Part shown: in pieces, positions 34,858 through 45,945 of the stretch
Layout of the letters: every line of letters starts with the position of its first letter
Numbering within the stretch: position 1 is the first letter of the stretch
Source of the DNA: Zingiber officinale
Lineage: Eukaryota > Streptophyta > Magnoliopsida > Zingiberales > Zingiberaceae
Assembly: GCF_018446385.1 (NCBI RefSeq)
Contig: NC_056002.1
Location: forward strand, 6,435,474-6,499,473
DNA length: 64,000 nucleotides
Direction of reading: 5' to 3'
The notes under the pieces: generated by a model
Seen by the model: only the letters and a program-made list of their open reading frames with translations
What the model was told of the DNA's origin: nothing
Databases searched by the model: none
Position numbers and translations under genes: made by a program

Positions 34858-35539
34858 ATGGAGAGGTTCCTGAGAAAATATGATAAAGAATGCATGAAGG
34901 TGATGATGCTGAAACATGAAGAGACCTTCAGGCGACAGGTTTTGATTCTTTTCTTCCCCTTTATAATCTTAACTTCCAAGCACAGAGACTCAAGTTAATT
35001 CTCTTATCTATCAGGTCCATGAACTCCACCGCTTGTACAGAGTTCAGAAGCTTCTAATGAGAGACATGAAGGACAATGAGTTGAAGTCACAAAGCTTCAC
35101 CAATTTTACTGACCAAAAGAATGTCTCCGACTCATGTCTTCTCGGCAATAGTCACAAGGAGTTTAGGCAACCGCGAAGGCAACGGGTGCTTAATCTTGAA
35201 CTTCCAGCTGATCAGTACATAGAAAGAGCTGAGGAAGACGTGATGTTAGAGCTGGAAGACGGCGGCGGCATTGAATTGGCACTGACTATAGGAAACGGTT
35301 GGAGGAAGAGAGAAGAGGTATCTTTCACTTCTGATGAGGCAGCAAGCTTTTCCTCATCGTCGACTGAGACTGGAGGGTTGAAGTTGAGTGGGCATGGATG
35401 GAAGCTGCAGGGGATGGAAGAAGGAAACTTCAGCTATGACAGCAATAGGAAGAATGGATATGATATGGAAGGAGTGAGAGAGGAAAGTCTGAAGCAGCCA
35501 TCTTGGCACATTCAGTGTTTGAGTCTCAAGATGGCTTGA
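34858..35539 (+). CDS. DUF863-like small plant protein, two exons
   Basis: Exon 34,858-34,938 (81 bp) and exon 35,015-35,539 (525 bp) around a 76-bp GT-AG intron give 201 residues. The conserved block MLKHEETFRRQVHELHRLYR straddles the splice site; it resembles the N-terminal helix of DUF863 proteins, whose function is unknown to me. A second block, RVLNLELPADQYIE (about residues 80-93), matches the FDLQLPADEYID-type motif of that group. LNLEL and the C-terminal LSLKM fit the LxLxL pattern of EAR repression motifs, so a nuclear co-repressor-binding role is conceivable but only inferred. The middle is acidic and Ser-rich. The start is chosen because it is the first Met before the conserved helix; an upstream frame at 34,535 ends before it. 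No damage. It is much shorter than the large DUF863 proteins and may be a separate subfamily. Confidence 0.8.
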
Positions 35540-36689
35540 TCATGTCAGCAATTTTAGAAGTGTGTGCTTGTTTCAAGTTTCGCAGTTAATGCCAAGCATT
35601 TATTTTCTTAGATATCATAGCTCTAATGCAAGTCACGTCTCTCATTCCAACATAACAATTCTGTGTAGAGTGTTGTGATTTGTGAAGAAGTACACCACCA
35701 ACGCAATAGTAAACCACTGCAATCAGAAGTAAGCCAACCACGACATATCTGCATCAAAGTGGGATTCGCCAAAAACAATGACTCTAACAATTCAACTTAA
35801 CAGAGCATTGGTACTATAATCTTATCAAAAAGGTCTTTATATTAATTCTTTTTAAGCAAAATTCATTTTTTCCAGATTAATATTCTAAGTGAAAATATTA
35901 TCACAAATTTGTGGAACATTGTTCAAATTAAAGTGAGGCATTTAGGCATTATTACAGTATCAATATTTGTAAATTGGAAGCTCAATGGCCATATCATTCT
36001 CCAGAGACTGGCCATGAGCTTCCTCCTTTGTGGCTTTGAGTCATCCTATATATGCGTCGTTGCTTAGGCGGCTCCGTCTCCTTCTCTACCCAGCAGAGAA
36101 CGGCTAGCGTCGCAGTAGGAATTCAGCCATCTAGGGACATCACCAAGCCCCGACCTATATCCCCTGCAGTGCAGGCATGCATCAGAGTGCTAGAAATCAC
36201 AGAAACTTAAGCATTCACGCTTATCTGGGCTTACATCAAGAAATGCAACAGAAACTTAAGCAGTTGAGTCAATGCGTGTAGTCTTTCTTTATGTTGTAGA
36301 ATAATGTTAATATTATTCGTAACCAAGTGAGCTCAGGCATGTGTGGTGAAAGATGGCTTGGAGCATATGAGGGAATAGGATGTCTTGCAATGTGGCCTCT
36401 AGAATGAGGAGAAAGTCTAGTGGAATTTTTCTCATAGGGAAGGTTGGAAGAAAAGATGATATCAGTAATTTTTTGTCTGTCTTGTAAATAGGATCGTGTT
36501 ACATATTGTATCGATGTTTCTGAAAGTCGGAGATATTGTGAAAACAGAGAAGATGAAATACAATAGGACAAGGTAAAAGTTGATTGCGTGAGTGAAGGAT
36601 GGCATTAAAGCAAGAACAAGTATGTGCTATAAATTTGTTGGGGACAAAATAGGTGCAAGTCAGTGTTTCCAAATTTATATAGAAAAGGA
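35540..36689. other. 3' region of the DUF863-like gene and intergenic DNA
   Basis: No further coding exon or element recognised up to the TGTTC target duplication at 36,690-36,694. Confidence 0.5.
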
Positions 36690-36694
36690 TGTTC

Positions 36695-37104
36695 TATAAA
36701 TAAAAAAAAACAGAACCGACAAGATAAAAACTTTGTCACTCCAAGTGAATCCTAATGGCTAACCGTGAAGAAAACTCTTGATATGAAGAATAACGTGAAA
36801 AAATTATCAACAATAATTATTTGAAAGATGGAATACAAGAAAACTCTCTCACACCCTAATGAGAAGGAAAAAGCCTATATATAGGCTTTACACCAAAATT
36901 CTTCAACCTATCACAGATCATATAAAATAGGATTAGGATCACACCAGATCCTGTAAAATAGGATCACACACGACACGTTCTAAACGCCTAAAGACTCGGA
37001 CGAAACTATCAATGATTAGACTTCCAAATTATAAAATAAAGCATTTAACACGCAATAGACTAGATTAACTTAGTCTTCTAAGAACGTCACTTTATAATTC
37101 AACA
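36695..37104 (-). repeat. 3' LTR of the Copia element
   Basis: Minus orientation TGTTGAATTATAAAG to TTTATTTATA. Contains the perfect 20-bp palindrome AAAGCCTATATATAGGCTTT (36,870-36,889) with the TATA box at its centre. Confidence 0.92.
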
Positions 37105-37116
37105 CTCCCCCTTAAA
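37105..37116 (-). other. Polypurine tract of the Copia element
   Basis: Minus strand TTTAAGGGGGAG directly before the LTR start, the plus-strand priming site. Confidence 0.85.
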
Positions 37117-39543
37117 GTAATGTTCTCATAACTAATCCGAGCTTTGATCGCAGATCTTCGAATGCACCATTCGAAAGTGATTTTGTAAAAATGTCGGCAA
37201 TATTATCTTCACTCTTAATTGCAATTATATCAATAATGTCATCGAGCACTTCTCACGAATGAAATGATGCTCAAGTTCAATATGTTTTGTCCTTGCATGG
37301 AAGACAGGATTAGAAGTAAGCTTGATTGCACTTAGATTATCTCCATGAATAGGAATAGGTTGATCAATGGTTATGTGCAAATCTTCAAAGAGTCTACGAA
37401 GCCATATACACTCTTGAGCGGCATGAGCATATGCTTTGTATTATGCTTCAATCGTGGATAGAGATATCGAGCCTTGCTTTTTGCTACACCATGATATACT
37501 TGTAGTTCCACACATAAATACAAAACCAGAAGTTGATCTCCGATCATCCAAGTCCCCACTAAAATCAGCATCTACAAATCCGTGCAAGGAAAACTCTACA
37601 CCCTTCTTATAAAATAGACTCAGGTTAAGAGTAGAGTTAACATACTTTAGGATCTTCTTTACCTCTTCAAAGTGTGGCTTCTATGGCTCTTGCATATATC
37701 GGCTAACCATACCGACGGAGAAGGCAATATCTGGCCTTGTTATTGTCAAATAAATAAAATTTCCCACAAGTGCACGAAAGGGACGAGGGTCCGATAAACA
37801 GGTTCCTTCATCACGACGAAGTCTTGCACTCACATCAAGTGGTGTAGACCGTTTCTTTCCATCAATCAATCCAAATTTCTCAATGAGTCGTTTAGCATAA
37901 TTGAACTGAGACACAAATTCCCTGTTCCAGATTTTCAATTTGCAGCCCAAGAAAATTTTTGAGCTCCCCAAGTTTCTTCATATCAAACCGCAAGAAAGTT
38001 CTTCTTGAAGATGAGTGACCTCTGCACAATTGCTACCTGTTAGAATTATGTCATCCACATACAACAGAATAATCACTATGAGTCCTTGACGTTTCTTGAT
38101 AAAGAGACTTGAATCTGCTTCAGAAGCTGCATATCCGCAGAATCTTAAATATTCTGCAATTTTTCCATACCATGCACGTGGAGCTTGCTTTAATCCATAG
38201 AGGGCCTTCTTCAACTTACACACAAAATCCGGATGATACTCGGACACAAATCCAAGTGCTTGATCCATATAAATATTTCTATCAAGCTCTCCATATAAGA
38301 AAGCATTTTTAACATCCAACTGCCACAATTTCCAACCCAGGCTAGCTGCTAATGCTAGAATAATACGTACCGAAGTCATTTTTGCCACAGGGCTAAATGT
38401 GTCTTCATAATCTTCCTCGTACTTTTGAGAGAAACCTCGAGCTACTAGCCTTGCTTTGAATCGATCTATACTCCCATCATCCTTCCTCTTTATTCGAAAG
38501 ACCCATTTACATGAAACTAGTTGCACTTCAGGGGGTTTAGGAACCAAGTCCCACGTCTAATTTTTCTGCAAAGCATCCATTTCTTCTTTCATGGCAGCTT
38601 CCCATTCTTTTACTCCTTTAGCTTCATCATAAGAAGAAGGTTCGTCATCATCAATAGGATTAGCAAAGAAGCAAGAAAAATTTGTGACAAAATTATCATC
38701 TCTATAACGAGACGGACGCACAATATTTCGTCTCGGGCGTTAGCTGATTGTCTCCTCCTGAGTAACCATCGTTTTGAATAGAACGCAAGTTCTCCCTTTC
38801 TCCTTGATTTTCTTCGGATACATTTTCTGAGCTATGGGATAATGGCAAAGTTACTGTATCATTTTCTTCCTATAGACATCTGTAGAGTCATGGACAGAAA
38901 TCTCATCAAAGATAACATCATGAGAAATAACACATTTGTTAGTCGTAGGATCCATACACCGCCAGCCTTTTCTTTGTTCATCATAACCGACGAAGATACA
39001 TTTAATTACTTTGGCATCCAACTTACTCCTTTGAGACTCAGACACATGAACGTAGCAGATTGAACTAAAGACTCGAAAATACTTCACGTTTGGTTTAACA
39101 CCGAAGAGCAATTCATAAGGTGCCTTATTATTGGTTGGACTGAGTGACACTCGGTTAATAACATAAGCTGCACACTTCATACCTTCTGCTCATAACTCCT
39201 TGGATAAATTCTTCACATGCAACCAACATTTGCAGGTCTCCACAAGATGTCTAATTTTTCTTTCAGTCATGCCATTTTGTTATGGCGTCTCTGGACAAGA
39301 CATTTCTCTTTTAATGTCATTATTTCGGCAAAATGAGAAGAATTCATTTGAATAGAATTCTCCTCCATTACCTATCCGCAAAATTTTGATTTTTCTACAC
39401 AATTCTCCTTCCACAGTTTCTTTGAATTCCAGAAATCTTGAAAATACCTTTGATTTGTGCTTCACAAAATAAACTCATGCGAAATAAGTTATCCACAAAC
39501 ACCAACATATAGTGAGATCCAGAATAAGAAGCAGTTCGAGTAG
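37117..39543 (-). pseudogene. Copia integrase (C-terminal part), reverse transcriptase and RNase H
   Basis: Continuation of the pol polyprotein after the nested insertion. From the right: the integrase core (GNGGEFYSNEF; NDIKREMSCPETP, a decayed form of the usual SCPYTPQQNG), then AAYVINRVSLSPTNNKAPYE. RT at 37,978-38,547 has SCKWVFRIKRKDDGSIDRFK, LDVKNAFLYGELD, and an intact catalytic Tyr-Val-Asp-Asp at 38,050-38,061. RNase H follows with TRPDIAFSVG and FVDADFSGDLDDRRSTSGF up to the polypurine tract. Stops occur near 38,550, 37,975, 37,680 and 37,440, so no active polyprotein is made. Confidence 0.9.
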
Positions 39544-40549
39544 TGTTGGAGCAATCCCAATGGTCCGCGGGACCATGTGTTTTGGTGTTTGGGCAAAGGG
39601 TTTAAGTTAGGTTTACCCTCGTTATTTGATATGTGTACTTGAGTTGTGCAGGACTGCAGGTGACACATGTGACTCAGGTTGACGGCTTCGGGTCCGATGA
39701 AGGATGGCATTGAGGACAAGCCGCGGGCTTGAATGCATCTGAGGGATCGTGGACAAGGCAGCAAGGACAAGGGCCGAGGGAAGCGACTTCGAGGCATACG
39801 CGAAGGATGTCATTGGAGACGAGCCGCGGGCTTGGATGCATCCGAGGGACGAGAGCCAAAGGAAGTAAGCTTGAAGGCAAGAGGTCAAGGCTGCAAAGAA
39901 GAGTCAAGTGAGTCGTGAGGGTCCGAGTGCGAGAGAAATGTACTCGGGATGGGAAACCCTAAGTTTAGGGTTGTACCAGTCGACTGGTACTGGGACCAGT
40001 CGACTGGTGGTGAGCACAGAAGACCAGTCGACTGGTCCAGGGACCAGTCGACTGATAGTTAGCCGTTGAGAGAGACGTTGGGTTGACACCAGTCGACTGG
40101 TAACGGGCAAATCAGCAAGGCTGATTTCCCCAAGCTCTATAAGAGGGAGCTTGGGATGGCCGGTCAACCTGACGAAATTAGACTTGGTTAAAGCCTAATT
40201 AGTAGTCACAAGAGTGCTCAAGTGTTTGTGGAATCCAAGAGGTCTTGGTGTGTTGTGAGGTTTCTCCACCCACAAGGAGCGACTTGAGATAGCCGGAGTT
40301 TCCGGGGGCTAATCCACCGAAGGATCGGGATCGTCCACCTTACGGACAGCCGTGGAGTAGGAGCATCATCTCCGAACCACGTAAATTGACGTGTATTGGT
40401 TTGCTAGTTCTTTTCCTTGTCTTTAGCTTTCGTATTCATTGCTTTAGTATTTGTATTTCCGCTTGCGCAATAACGAATACGTAGGAAGCGAGTATTTGGG
40501 TGCGCCGTCTATCCAACCCCCCTTCAAGCCGGCCACCGATCCTCCAACA
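39544..40549 (+). repeat. 5' LTR of the gag-only element
   Basis: Contains five copies (four perfect) of the palindrome ACCAGTCGACTGGT between 39,973 and 40,101, and a TATA box in the loop of CCCAAGCTC/GAGCTTGGG (40,129-40,155). Confidence 0.93.
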
Positions 40550-40551
40550 AT

Positions 40552-40563
40552 TGGTATCAGAGC
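40552..40563 (+). other. Primer-binding site of the gag-only element
   Basis: TGGTATCAGAGC, complementary to the 3' end of plant initiator tRNA-Met, two bases after the LTR. Confidence 0.95.
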
Positions 40564-40615
40564 GAGGACGCACTTCACCGGACTAACCGCCGAGAAGAGC
40601 AACACATATAAGAAG

Positions 40616-42265
40616 ATGGTCGGGTTGATTGTCCCTCCAAAGTTTGAAGGAGGAAACCTTGGGGAGATCACATTTTGGATGATGAAGATGGAGATCTTCT
40701 TCAATACGGATTGGGATATCATGATGGTGATCAAGGAACCATTCGAAGACCCGAAAGACAAGAAAGGGAAGAGACTCCGACCACGACGTTGGACGGAAGA
40801 GCAAACCACACGATCGGAAGCAAATTCAAAGGTAATATCAATGTTGATTGAAATTTTTCCTTCTAACGTGATAAGTGGTGTAGGTGAATATAAGAACGCT
40901 CATGATTTGTGGAGCAAAGTGAAGAAATTTCCATGGGAGAAATTTTTGCCTACACAAGGAGAAGAAGAAAAATCCGAAGAAAGTGATGAAGTGGTCCAAG
41001 AGGAGAAGAAGGACCAATCGGATGTGGAGCCCAAGGAGATGGGCTTAGTAGCTCAAGAAGAGGATGTTGAGCAAATGGAAGTTGAGTCATGCTCAACTTC
41101 CGAGGAGGAGGAGAAGGATGAAGAAATGCCATCCATTAGTGTGGATGAGGAGACATCCTCAAAGGTTGAGGAAGAATCCAAGACAAGTGAAGAAGAAGTC
41201 TTGGAAGTCAACCTAGTGAGTACCTCCACCGAAGTAAAGTCAAAAGATCACATCGTGTGCTTCGGGTGCAATGAAAAGGGACACTACAAGAGTAGATGTC
41301 CTATGGGTAAGAAAGAGGTATCTCCTAAACTCAATTCAATTCATTTTGAATCTAATTTGAGTTGTAGGAAGAAGAAGGAGAAGAAGCACATTAGATGCTT
41401 CACTTGTGGTGAAATGGGTCACTACCACACCAAATGCCCAAGGAAGGGAGAGCTCAAGAAATTGGCGTATTTGAAGATGTGGGAAAAGAAGTGGAGGAAG
41501 AATGGAGGCTCAAGTCAAGGGGGAGCTCCAAAGGTAAAGGGTAAGGTAAACCCTAGTTTAAATTTGAAGTCAAATTTAAATTCCTCCATGCATGCTAGGA
41601 ATAATTCTTATTATTTACCCATGCAAAATTTTGGATTTAAATATCATGATAGGAATAGGGTAAATATCGATCATAACCCTAGGAAATCTATGCATGAAAA
41701 ACCTAGAAATGATAGACCTAAGGAGACCCAAGGCATTAATCCCAAAAAGGGGAGACACATGCCTAGAAAGGGTAGGTCTAGGAATGTCCAAGGTGGACAT
41801 GTTGACTCTAGGGTTAGGAACCTAGAGAGGGAGAATCAAGCTTTGAAGTCAAAGCTTGATAATTTGGAGAAATTCCTTAAGAGATTCACTATTGGATCTA
41901 AAGGATTAAATATGATGTTGGGTAGCCAAAGACTCAACAATGATAGATCGGGCTTGGGATACCGATCTAGTCCCTCCAAGGTCAAAAGGAGACCATGTGC
42001 TAGGGTGGCACATGATAAGGGCAAGGGAGAGTCATCCAAGGCCAATAAGAAGAAATATGCTAGGGTTGCATATGATTATGGCAAGGATGATGTGTCCAAG
42101 ATCAAGAAGATAAGGAGATCTTCTAAGGGACATCATTGTGGTGTAGCCACAATAGATGAGTCACCTAGGGAGGTGGCTAAGGTTAAGAGCTCTAGGGGGA
42201 GCTCAAAGAGTCAAATTGGGACCCATGGCCAATGGATCTCAGGTGGGTTCTACTTGGGGGTCTAG
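40616..42265 (+). CDS. Gag protein of the non-autonomous element, 549 residues
   Basis: Uninterrupted frame encoding a retrotransposon capsid/nucleocapsid protein. The start MVGLIVPPKFEGGN is the first ATG after the primer-binding site and matches the usual Copia gag opening (PPKFEGGN). The N-terminal capsid region runs to about residue 110 (SNVISGVGEYKNAHDLWSKV). A strongly acidic, Glu/Ser-rich segment follows (about 120-205). Two CX2CX4HX4C zinc knuckles, CFGCNEKGHYKSRC (from residue 215) and CFTCGEMGHYHTKC (from 261), should bind RNA. The C-terminal half is basic and Asn/Gly/Arg-rich with a short coiled coil (RNLERENQALKSKLDNLEKF). The frame stops at 42,265 with no pol following. Gag would package the element's RNA; a relative must supply pol. 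Confidence 0.9.
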   Translation: MVGLIVPPKFEGGNLGEITFWMMKMEIFFNTDWDIMMVIKEPFEDPKDKKGKRLRPRRWTEEQTTRSEANSKVISMLIEIFPSNVISGVGEYKNAHDLWSKVKKFPWEKFLPTQGEEEKSEESDEVVQEEKKDQSDVEPKEMGLVAQEEDVEQMEVESCSTSEEEEKDEEMPSISVDEETSSKVEEESKTSEEEVLEVNLVSTSTEVKSKDHIVCFGCNEKGHYKSRCPMGKKEVSPKLNSIHFESNLSCRKKKEKKHIRCFTCGEMGHYHTKCPRKGELKKLAYLKMWEKKWRKNGGSSQGGAPKVKGKVNPSLNLKSNLNSSMHARNNSYYLPMQNFGFKYHDRNRVNIDHNPRKSMHEKPRNDRPKETQGINPKKGRHMPRKGRSRNVQGGHVDSRVRNLERENQALKSKLDNLEKFLKRFTIGSKGLNMMLGSQRLNNDRSGLGYRSSPSKVKRRPCARVAHDKGKGESSKANKKKYARVAYDYGKDDVSKIKKIRRSSKGHHCGVATIDESPREVAKVKSSRGSSKSQIGTHGQWISGGFYLGV

Positions 42266-43281
42266 AGGAGCCATGGAGTGTGCCAAGTGGTTTAGAGACG
42301 GACTTGAGTCTCAAACCTAGGGAATTGGCACACATGGTTTGTATTTCATGCAAGAAATATGACAATTGGGGTCATATTGCATGATAATTGGTTTTGGATG
42401 TATAGATTCCATACAAACCAATGCTAGGGATGCATTGTGGGTTGGTATGGGCAAATACATCAAAAGGAAGCCAAAACTAGGACTTTAGGTCAAGGTTCAA
42501 TTGAACCATTTAGTTAGTTTTGGATTTTGTGTCAATCTTGGGATTGGTGATAGATACATTTTGTAATATATTTTTCCCAAGTAGACACTGGTACAATAGA
42601 CCTCTCCACAAAATTTGGAAATTTTTGGAGGTCTAAGGAATTACTGGTGCATTTCTAAAGTTGGCCTGAAAAGGCTGATTTTTTCATAAAAAGGGTACCA
42701 GTCGACTGGTGCAGATACCAGTCGACTGGTAATAGTGTTTTTCGACCACAGAATGTTTCTGTAATGTTTTGTCGAAGGGGGGCAGTCGACTGGCACTTGG
42801 GGCAGTCGACTGATACCAGTCTGAAACTGTTTTCAGCATTGGTATGTGACCATGTCAACTCGGTTAGATGTATGGGATCCAAGGGGGATTAATACATGAG
42901 TTTAGGGTCAGTTAGATGATAAGTTTTCAACAATTGGGATATTGTTGGAGAACTTTTTGGATGTTAGGCAAAGGGGGAGAAGTAAGGTTTAAATTGGGAA
43001 AACCTTAAGTGTCTTTGCATAGGGGGAGCCTTGGGATAGGTTCTTAAAAAGCTCGTGGTAAAATCCTACTCATTGGGGAGCTTAGGTGTAGGGGGAGCCT
43101 TGTGATAGGTTTCAATGCATGTTTGCATTTCCATTCGGCGATTGCCAAGTGTGTGACCTTGGCAACGTAAGTCCATTCGGCGGAGTAAGTCCAAGTGTGT
43201 AGCCTTGGCATCATAAGTCCAGTGTATTAGCATGTTTATTTGCTATTTGTTTTCCCTAACTTAAACGTATTGCCAAACACC
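42266..43281 (+). other. Non-coding 3' interior of the gag-only element
   Basis: No pol domain in any frame. Perfect ACCAGTCGACTGGT palindromes recur at 42,697-42,710 and 42,717-42,730, with partial ones near 42,780 and 42,800. The section AGGGGGAGCCTTG/GATAGGTT is repeated near 43,020 and 43,090. Confidence 0.8.
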
Positions 43282-43295
43282 AAAAAGGGGGAGAT
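43282..43295 (+). other. Polypurine tract of the gag-only element
   Basis: AAAAAGGGGGAGAT directly before the 3' LTR. Confidence 0.95.
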
Positions 43296-44335
43296 TGTTG
43301 GAGCAATCCCAATGGTCCGCGGGACCATGTGTTTTGGTGTTTGGGCAAAGGGTTTAAGTTAGGTTTACCCTCGTTATTTGATATGTGTACTTGAGTTATG
43401 CAGGACTGCAGGTGACACATGTGACTCAGGTTGACGGCTTCGGGTCCGATGAAGGATGGCATTGAGGACAAGCCGCGGGCTTGAATGCATCTGAGGGATC
43501 GTGGACAAGGCAGCAAGGACAAGGGCCAAGGGAAGCGACTTCGAGGCATACGCGAAGGATGGCATTGGAGACGAGCCGCGGGCTTGGATGCATCCGAGGG
43601 ACGAGAGCCAAAGGAAGTAGGCTTGAAGGCAAGAGGTCAAGGCTGCAAAGAAGAGTCAAGTGAGTCGTGAGGGTCCGAGTGCGAGAGAAATGTACTCGGG
43701 ATGGGAAACCCTAAGTTTAGGGTTGTATCAGTCGACTGGTATTGACTGGTGGTGAGCACAGAAGCTCTCTGTGCCCAAAACGGCTGGGACCAGTCGACTG
43801 GTCCAGGGACCAGTCGACTGATAGTTAGCCGTTGAGAGAGACGTTGGGTTGGCACCAGTCGACTGGTGCAAGGACCAGTCGACTGGTAACGGGCAAATCA
43901 GCAAGGCTGATTTCCCCAAGCTCTATAAGAGGGAGCTTGGGATGGCCGGTCAACCTGACGAAATTAGACTTGGTTAAAGCCTAATTAGTAGTCACAAGAG
44001 TGCTCAAGTGTTTGTGGAATCCAAGAGGTCTTGGTGTGTTGTGAGGTTTCTCCACCCACAAGGAGCGACTTGAGATAGCCGGAGTTTCCGGGGGCTAATC
44101 CACCGAAGGATCGGGATCGTCCACCTTACGGACAGCCGTGGAGTAGGAGCATCATCTCTGAACCACGTAAATTGACGTGTATTGGTTTGCTAGTTCTTTT
44201 CCTTGTCTTTAGCTTTCGTATTCATTGCTTTAGTATTTGTATTTCCGCTTGCGCACTAACGAATACGTAGGAAGCGAGTATTTGGGTGCGCCGTCTATCC
44301 AACCCCCCTTCAAGCCGGCCACCGATCCTCCAACA
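43296..44335 (+). repeat. 3' LTR of the gag-only element
   Basis: 34 bp longer than the 5' LTR; the differences in length lie among the palindromes (43,728-43,890). TATA hairpin at 43,915-43,941. Confidence 0.93.
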
Positions 44336-45178
44336 AGTAGGTCCCATCAAATCACTATGAATTCATTCCAGGGGAATTGTGCATCGTGAATTTGAGCTCT
44401 CAAAAGGAAGTCTATGTGCCTTTCCAAACTGATAGCCTTCACAAATTTTGTCATCCTCAACCTTTGATAGATCAGGCAAACCATCAACTAATTTCCTCTG
44501 AATCATAACCTTCAACTTAGTCATGTTTAGATGACCAAGTCTTGCATGTCACAAGGAGGAATTATCATTGCTACTCATCTTTTCAATGTATGAATTTGAT
44601 GCAGATAGAACAAATAAATCATTTACACGTGTACCAGTGTGAACAACGTCTACTTTAATTTCTTTAATGTTCCGAATAAACTTCACATCTCGCGGTCAGA
44701 AGAGCACAAAGTTTCCAGCATCCACTGCATTTGCAACAGAAAAAAGATTCTTTTGTATCCCCGACACATGATATACACTTTTTAGTGTAATTGATTCTCC
44801 ACGATTGTTGTCAATAACAACGGTGCCTTCTTTATGAATTTTACGAATTGTATTATCAGCGGTGATAATACCCCTGCCACTATCATGTAATTGAGAACAT
44901 GAAAAAGTTGATTCGTCTCCGGTAAGATGATGATCGCAACCAGAATCTACAATCCATTCATTTTTGGGTGGATGCTTTGTGTGAGAAATTCCTTCTACTA
45001 TTAAGCATGTTTTCCGTTGAGTATCAACAATATCAGTAAGGAAACAATTCTTCCAATCATCTTCCTTTTCAGATTCTTTGGCCACATCGGCCAAATTTAC
45101 ATAGTTTTCTGATTTCAATTTAACTCGACAATCCTTTCTAATATGACCAAGCTTGTCGCACCTGTAACATTTGAACGT
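44336..45178 (-). pseudogene. Copia zinc knuckle, protease and start of integrase
   Basis: Reads CYRCDKLGHIRKDC (a CX2CX4HX4C nucleic-acid-binding knuckle), then protease with the catalytic triplet in WIVDSGCDHHLTGDE (Asp-Ser-Gly), then the pre-integrase motif HARLGHLNMTKLK and HSDLMGPT. A TAG separates the knuckle from gag at about 45,178-45,180; further stops occur near 44,695, 44,565 and 44,390. The reading frame is cut inside integrase at 44,340 by the nested element and resumes at 39,543. Confidence 0.85.
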
Positions 45179-45895
45179 CTACTTAGGTGCATTTGAATGA
45201 TCTGGAGTACCTTCTTCTATCTCACTTTTTCCTTTATAAAAATTCCCTTTTTTAACAAACAAGGTCCTCTTTGACTCCTCCTTAATATTCATTGTAGCCA
45301 TTTGTTTGGCCAACGATTCCTGTGATGAGAGCAGATTTTCAAGTTCTTCTAGTGATGGTTGTTGAGCCCATCCTTGAATTGAAGTGATAAATGGAGTATA
45401 CTCAGGCTGAAGACCACGAATAATATATCGCTTCTTTCTTGCTTCCGAGATTCGTTCTTCAGGATTTAGAAGAGAAATTTCTGAACATAAATTTTTTACT
45501 TTGAGAAAATATTCAAAAATAGAGATATCATCTTGCTTTGCATCCACCAACTCATTTTCGAGCATTTGCAATCGAGCCTCATTCCTTTTATTGAACAACC
45601 GATCGAGAGTTTGCCAAATTTCACTGGTAGACTCACATCCGGTTACATGCTCAAATATTCCATGAGAAATAGTTCTCTTCAAAACAAATTCTGCCTTAGC
45701 ATTTTGTTGCTTCCATTTCTTAAACGCTTCTGCGTTCTCGGTGATATTTGCCGGAGCGACAACTCCATTAGTGGAAACGACATCCAACAAATCTTCACCG
45801 ACCAGATATGACTCCATACATGTCTTCCAGATTCGATAGTTGGACTGATTCAATAATTCCAAACCAAGTCCTGCTACACGACCAGTGCTTTCCAT
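45179..45895 (-). pseudogene. Copia gag, N-terminal part, open for 239 codons
   Basis: Structural protein of the Copia element. The likely start is MESTGRVAGLG at 45,895, which is 50 bp after the primer-binding site. The segment has the Copia gag core (NYRIWKTCMESYLV, LVDAKQDDISIFEYFLKVK, LEELENLLSSQESLAKQMA). It ends at a single TAG just before the zinc knuckle, so only the knuckle and pol are cut off. Open frames starting further upstream run into the LTR. Confidence 0.85.
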
Positions 45896-45932
45896 ATCGA
45901 GAGAGGAATAACCTTCTTCACGAAAATAACTT

Positions 45933-45945
45933 GGCTCTAATACCA
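45933..45945 (-). other. Primer-binding site of the Copia element
   Basis: Minus strand TGGTATTAGAGCC, one base off the tRNA-Met-type TGGTATCAGAGCC, abutting the 5' LTR. Confidence 0.85.

Larger units (their letters stand above)
39544..44335 (+). mobile_element. Complete non-autonomous, gag-only Copia-type (SIRE-like) element, 4792 bp
   Basis: LTRs of 1006 and 1040 bp begin TGTTGGAGCAATCCC and end GATCCTCCAACA. AGTAG is duplicated on both sides (39,539-39,543; 44,336-44,340). A tRNA-Met-type primer-binding site and a polypurine tract are present. The interior holds one long gag frame and about 1 kb of non-coding DNA, but no protease, integrase or RT. By eye only about eight substitutions separate the LTRs, plus indels in a palindrome cluster, so the insertion is recent. 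Movement would need pol from a relative. Confidence 0.93.

Noticed and set aside
39489-39918. Several 60-100 residue frames, repeated at 43,256-43,670
   Set aside because: They are LTR sequence, duplicated because the LTR is.
39973-40101. Evenly spaced palindromes reminiscent of a CRISPR array
   Set aside because: Eukaryotic LTR context, spacers short and irregular, no cas genes.
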